From: Collybiopsis luxurians FD-317 M1
Lineage: Eukaryota > Basidiomycota > Agaricomycetes > Agaricales > Omphalotaceae
DNA: 64,000 bases
NCBI GenBank assembly: GCA_000827265.1
Contig: KN834773.1
Span: forward strand, 610,541-674,540
Direction: 5' to 3'
Positions 59,178-64,000 of this stretch are shown here, in pieces. Numbering within the stretch: the stretch's first letter is position 1; the number at the start of each line of letters is the position of its first letter. Under the pieces are notes generated by a model. It saw nothing but the letters and a program-made list of their open reading frames with translations, was not told the DNA's origin and did not search any database. The position numbers were made by a program, and so were the translations under genes.

Positions 59178-60530
59178 GTGACTTCAGAAATAAAAAAGAA
59201 TTACTATATATATTTTTGTAGATGGGAAAATGATGACCTTATAGATATTGATAGAGATTTGCATGTCCGTTTTCTGTACACCACCAAAATGCATCTCGAA
59301 ACTGCACAGAACAAGTTACTAGTGCATCCACATCAACATCTCTCTTGCTATGGATCCAAAGTTACAAGAAAATCTATTCTTTACTATCAAAACTATGTCC
59401 ATGTTCTGCCTGAACCTGCCACAGCTTCTGACATGTAGTCCACTTCTGAGCCCCAGGTATTTGTCTATGGGATAAATAAACTGAGGAAGAAGCACACAAG
59501 AAAGCAGGAACTGCCGGCATTCAAAGTACCCACCTATCAGCCGCGGACTACTGGTGATCATATTGCCAATACCCCATTGACATCTACCCTGTTTGCACTC
59601 GCTCTGTCATCTGATGCGCCACTACCACCATTGACACCTCTGACATTGAGTACTCTTGATGTACCATTCATGTCTTCAACCCCATCCTCTTCTGATGTTG
59701 AGAATGTGCGAGAAGGTACTTACACATTCTAGGAGCGACTCAAGCAGTGCTCCATTGTTTTCTTAGTAATCTCTTTAAGTATTATCAAAATTAGTAGAAT
59801 ATTCTAGAAGTAATTACTCTAGGTATAAAAGATGTACGTAGAGTAGCTAAACAATAAGAAGTTTTACTATTCCTAAAGTACTTGCCATAACCTTTTCTCA
59901 ACATCTGATGATCTCAGTTCCCATAACTCAAGCATCCTGCTGAAATAGCATCTGCTCAGAGCGGTATCCTGCTACTCCAGGACTAGTACTGTCTTCAGCA
60001 TCTTTGAGCTGTCCAGAAACTATTCCAGAGATCCCAGAGTCAAGTATCCATTTGCAGCCTGATGATAACTCTCCACCTCCGAGTCCTCTTTCTCAATATC
60101 CTCATTTTACCTCAGGCTCTCCCCAAAAACCTCAGACTTGGCTATGCATATCAACTGTCAACTATGTCTAAAGCTCAAGCAGCTTTTGAAACACTTAAGA
60201 AGCTCAAAATATCACCTATTAAGCTTTTCTGCACTATACTTGACCCTGAACACTCTGATTACTTCGGCAGCTGCCGAAATGCATTTTTCTGTCATAACTC
60301 GAGCATCATTCCGCGTATACTCTCCTTAATCTTCGCTGATTCCATCAGAAACAAAATCTTTATGGACTGGTTACCTCCTACTTTTGTTTATGATCAGTTT
60401 TGCAAGACACTGAAGACTTTTCGCTCAAATTTCTTGATGAGTGGGACATCAAAAACTTGTGGGGTGGACCATCGCGCTGCACGCGTGGCATGTACAAGTC
60501 CGGAGCTTGTACACACACAACATGACTAGA
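59178..60530 (+). pseudogene. Unclassified, probably transposon-derived relic
   Basis: Plus-strand frames here look partly coding but are broken. One is a Pro/Ser/Thr-rich stretch (about 59580-59720, SSDAPLPPLTPLTLSTLDVP). Another has LKKLKISPIKLFCTILDPEH and IPRILSLIFADSIRNKIFMD at about 60198-60370. The latter resembles in pattern the N-terminal region of transposon-associated DUF6589-type proteins in Agaricomycetes, but I cannot confirm it. Stops lie near 59436 and 59731. Confidence 0.25.
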
Positions 60531-60653
60531 TATATTTTGCACACAAGTATGTCTATACAACAATCCCATTATTTCAGTAGGTGAATAATGTCTTCTTCCA
60601 ACTGTCGCCTGCATCATCTGTCTCCTGTATGTCATATTTGAAGTCAATAGGTA

Positions 60654-60944
60654 TTAATAAAAACCTTTGTATCCCTTTTTGCAAGCCTCCACGTTGATTC
60701 TAATGACTTCATCTTGTAGCACATCCTTGATCAATTCTACATTGCCAATATCGCGGACGGCGGCATTTGTGACATAGAAGGCGGTCTCGTGATGAACCCA
60801 GCTAAGGTGGCGGTGCTCCGTAACATATATGACTAGAATGTTATGGAGCGCCTGCTGCAGTAGAGATTGGAGTCTGAATGCCTCCAATGCAGTGCAAGCA
60901 ATAGTCAGACAATGTTTGGCAATGAATTTCTGAAGAGCTTCAGT
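60654..60944 (-). CDS. Possible exon of an unknown protein
   Basis: A minus-strand frame without a clear ATG reads ATEALQKFIAKHCLTIACTA and continues through LLQQALHNILVIYV to a stop near 60654. It is preceded on its strand by an acceptor-like CTCTTAG. It has a coding look (helical, mixed composition) but no family match that I can name. It may be a fragment of a transposon gene. Confidence 0.25.
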   Translation of the reverse strand, partial: TEALQKFIAKHCLTIACTALEAFRLQSLLQQALHNILVIYVTEHRHLSWVHHETAFYVTNAAVRDIGNVELIKDVLQDEVIRINVEACKKGYKGFY

Positions 60945-61313
60945 GGCTAAGAGTCAATTGGATGACCAGGTTGGTTGATTGTTTCTGTCGCATTCACATA
61001 TTGGCTTGTGAGCAAGTAAGAATGGGAGGAGGGGGGGGAGGGGTGTTAAAGGAAAGAGGAAAGCAAGAGGGAGAACATTTATAGAGATATTCAAAAATTA
61101 AAAGGTAAAAAAAAAAGTAAACAGAAGCAGACGAGATGTAGTGGAGTATAAATGTCAAAAGAGAAGGCAAACGTCACGATGGAAATCATAAAATGTGACA
61201 GTGCAATTGACGAGAACACAAGGTATGAATGCATAAGTATGATTAAAGAATGAAGAAGGGAGAGACGACATGGTAGAGCAGAAGGTCACGCAAGTCACCA
61301 AAGTAACAAAAGA

Positions 61314-61425
61314 GTGATGTGTCCATATATGGGGAAAAAATTTGATATAACAGGGACTGTGGGAGAAAAAATCAAACTGCCCATAAGGACAATTCCTTCA
61401 TTTCATTCCGGACTCGTAGAAAGAC
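61314..61425 (+). repeat. Upstream repeat shared with DUF6533 copy B
   Basis: A diverged copy of 3318-3420 (AGGACAATTCC, ATTCCGGACTCGTAG). It supports duplication of a unit that included about 1 kb upstream of the gene. Confidence 0.5.
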
Positions 61426-61452
61426 CTTTCTTGATGAGTGGGACATCAAAAA

Positions 61453-62175
61453 AAAAGACCTTGCTAATCATGCATTGCTATCATCTCAATCAATGACCTC
61501 ACTAATTCTCGGGTACAAAGCTGTGTTATTTTTTGGGAAGGCAATATTAACAACTGGATGTGTCGATGTCTCCTGTCTTGCTGAAATCTGTCCCATCTAC
61601 TACTAAGGTATTTCATTCAATACACACAAGTGCTGCCTGCAGGTGAAGAAGCTTTGGAGTTTTGGCACCTTTGGTGGCATGATATACAAGAAGGCACATT
61701 CGAAGGGCTAGAATTTGCCATGTTTTAGCAAGAGAGTCTATAAATTCTTCAGGCATTCTGGTATGAGCTTCCAATCCAACATTTCAAAGTTTCCAAGTCA
61801 GGTTATCCAGGGAGTCATTTCTAATTGTATTGAGTTCATCTTGAAGTGTTGGTCATAGTGACTGACAATCGATGATATGTATATATATAACAGCAATATG
61901 TGAAATCTTCATGGAATGGACACCGATATTTCTATTAGACCTCTGAAATTTCACAGTAGCTTTGATACAGCAGGGAGAGTGAAATAAATGCAATGCGAAG
62001 AAGTATGTGGGCTGGATAGAAGAACACAGAACACTGGGGGTGCCGTTTCAGATAGGTTACCTACATCTGATGTTTGTCTGTTGGTTGTTACTTGGTGCTG
62101 CAACAGTGCCAGTAACTTAAGTAGGTCTCACTTCCACATGTTTGCTGATAATCAGTTGATCCCAGCCAGAAGACC
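61453..62175. other. Upstream region of DUF6533 copy E
   Basis: No gene seen. GTAACTTAAGTAGGTCTCAC near 62110 resembles CGTAAGTAGGTCTGATTC near 40687, upstream of copy C. Confidence 0.4.
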
Positions 62176-62257
62176 TGTGCTCACACCAACAATCATTTCT
62201 GATATCACAAAAACAGTGCAGACGATCCTTGAAGGTATCTTAAAAACCATATAAAAG
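62176..62257 (+). promoter_or_regulatory. Promoter block of DUF6533 copy E
   Basis: ACACCAACAATCATTTC, TGATATCACAAAAACAGTGC (62200) and a TATA box TATAAAAG (62250-62257), 34 bp before the ATG. It is closest to the block of copy B. Confidence 0.55.
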
Positions 62258-62290
62258 AGCAGCCATTGAACTCCAACTGTTAAACACATA

Positions 62291-64000
62291 ATGGATGATG
62301 CCCCCTTGTTGGATTCTCTCTTTGAGCTGATATGCGACAGCCGTGTTCAAAATGCCAGCACGGGTTTGTAAAGTGTCCTTTTTAAACTTCTGTTTGTTGA
62401 ATACACATATTTAGTTGCGGCCTTTACTATTCTGACATATGACTGGCTTCTGACTTTTAACAAGGAGGTAATGCTACAAGCATTTACAACACTGAATACA
62501 ACTAAAATTCAAATCATAGATTATATACATCTGGCAGTAAGCAAAACTTTATCCTTGTATTGTGCTTTAATCCAATCAGGTCTGGGGTTTCCAAGATCAT
62601 CATGGACTTTACCGAAGTGTCTTTATTTATATGCCAAGTATTATGGTCTTGTCTATCTTTGGTAATTTATTTTTTTCACTGCTTGGGTAGTTTGAACTCT
62701 TATCTCAATCAACAGCTCAACTATAATTGGTGCGTTCATGTGAATCTGGTTGGAGAATCTAAATTGGGACACCGAACAGTATCAAATGGCTCAAATCTTT
62801 GCTCAGAGGTGAGTTATTGTGGTTTTGATTCACACAAGTCTCAGTGAAGGACAATATCATTTTAGATGTATGTCACAGGGAATCAATATATTCCTGAGTT
62901 TGGTGTGTATTAATACAAGTGTTAAGGTGTAAGAAGTACCTTTGGTGGAAGATATTGTAGGCATTTGCATATGTCTTCCTCATTTCACTACCATTTTTGT
63001 TTGGAAATTCAAGGGGTGGGCCAATAATCTTCACTACTTTGGTTAATATTATCCTGGGTCTGCGACTTTATGCTTTATATCAGTCTAGCAAACTAGGTGT
63101 GTTCTACAGTGTTTTTATTGCAGGTACACTATTATTGTAGCATCTAACTGAATACTTCAATCTAGTCCTTGCTTTGATTATAGTTCTCACGGCAGGTGCG
63201 CAAAATTTGACTGCATAATTAAAACTTTTGGTAGCTTCAATTATTATCCCAGGTGAATTTTCTGTAAGTGCTTCATATTCACAGAGTTATTGCCACTCTA
63301 AGCGCCTTCACAGGCAGAATTTTGGGGAAGCGTGAACACTGTTATCCTCGAAACCAAGACACCACTTCTTGATCTCAATGCTTTGGAACCATACATTCCA
63401 GGTATTGAGCATGTTCTCCCCGGATGTACATTTGGCTGGCTTCCATCATTTCACTTCACTCTGGCATCATAGTAAATGAGTTCCTTCAGTTATTTTGGTA
63501 CTATAAACTAAATGAATGTTTAGCATTCCTAATCTCTTTGTCTCAGGTAATATACTGGAGTTACCAATGTACTAAAGACTTAATCTAAACTTCACTCTTG
63601 TAGGGATCTATTTTTGCCTCATTGCATATAGTTGCTTTAAATCTGCTCCCTGGAAATCCCAATCTACTAGGCGGGATTATTGGGGATCTAGCAATGGAAG
63701 TTACACTCCAGAGAATATCATTGCTTACATCATTAGAGACGGTATCATTTTCTTCTTACTGTAAGTTCCAGCTCTCCAATTAACCAGACTTTGAGTGAAA
63801 TTACTGCCGTAAACTTGCTAATGCTGTACAAATCTACAGGGTTTTCTGTAAGTTCTAACTACACATAGCTGCTCATGCCTGATATGGTTCCAACTTAGCT
63901 ACTGTATTGATTGCAATGATGACAACAGTCCTACTACCTAAACAGAGTGATTTGTTTGTACCGTGAGTTTCTCAATCTGCTGTCTCTTCAGACTCAAACT
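62291..64000 (+). CDS. DUF6533 domain multi-pass membrane protein, copy E (runs off window)
   Basis: Exon 1 is 62291-62363 (MDDAPLLDSLFELI). Exon 2 encodes VAAFTILTYDWLLTF. The 17-nt micro-exon is 62520-62536 (IIYIW). Exon 4 encodes SSWTLPKCLYLYAKYYGLVYL. Later exons encode LRLYALYQSSK (about 63010-63096), WGSVNTVILETKTPLLDLNA (about 63318-63472), YIPNLFVS (about 63522-63546) and GIYFCLIAYSCFKSAPWKSQ through IIRDGIIFFLL (about 63603-63762). A membrane segment (about 63900-63960) runs to the end of the window. It is very close to copies A and B. In the exon after exon 4, a TGA stands at 62739 where copy B has CGA, if that reading is really exonic. The C-terminus lies outside the window. Confidence 0.72.

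Overview
The window looks like a transposon-rich stretch of an Agaricomycete (mushroom-forming basidiomycete) nuclear genome. Three things point there. Genes are split by many very short introns (about 40-70 nt) with GT..AG ends. Several families are typical of that class: DUF6533 membrane proteins, a metacaspase with an Agaricomycete-type C-terminal extension, TPR-CHAT proteins and a TmpA-like membrane flavoprotein. Chromodomain Ty3/Gypsy, Ty1/Copia and Helitron elements are interleaved. No rRNA, intact tRNA gene or CRISPR array was seen.

Layout. 0-5.8 kb: 3' part of DUF6533 gene A, a decayed GH30 glycosidase (minus strand), then DUF6533 gene B. 8.3-11.3 kb: Helitron Rep relic split by a solo Gypsy-type LTR, itself split by a long-TIR element. 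12.1-18.4 kb: decayed Ty3/Gypsy chromovirus (minus) whose 5' LTR carries a second solo LTR. 21.4-25.2 kb: a TPR-CHAT reading frame with four in-frame TGA codons. 26-32.8 kb: a transposase relic, a Copia integrase fragment and a complete Copia element with two LTRs. 33.3-38.7 kb: metacaspase and an apparently intact 15-exon GH30 gene, both minus. 41.2-46.3 kb: DUF6533 genes C and D, then a third GH30 relic. 47.9-49.7 kb: secreted SGNH/GDSL esterase. 50.2-56.1 kb: second Copia element (minus). 57.0-59.0 kb: TmpA-like gene. 59-61 kb: unclassified relics. 62.3-64 kb: DUF6533 gene E, running off the edge.

Two themes recur. First, a DUF6533 family has expanded locally (five copies, all plus strand). 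Copies B-E share a promoter block (TGATATCA-like box plus TATA), and copies A and D are followed by a convergent GH30 copy or relic. Second, there is a strong C-to-T (CpG) decay signature. Nonsense codons are mostly TGA where family context suggests Arg (CGA), conserved Arg residues in pol have become Cys/His/Trp, and the two LTRs of Copia-1 differ mainly at CpG sites. The TPR-CHAT frame carries the same signature.

Both N-gaps (17831-17975 and 55517-55608) are flanked by exactly duplicated sequence, so they are probably assembly artefacts and the true locus is shorter. Coordinates of the four multi-exon genes at 33.3, 36.2, 47.9 and 57.0 kb come from hand-built exon models whose summed lengths are multiples of three. 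The DUF6533 models are only partly resolved.
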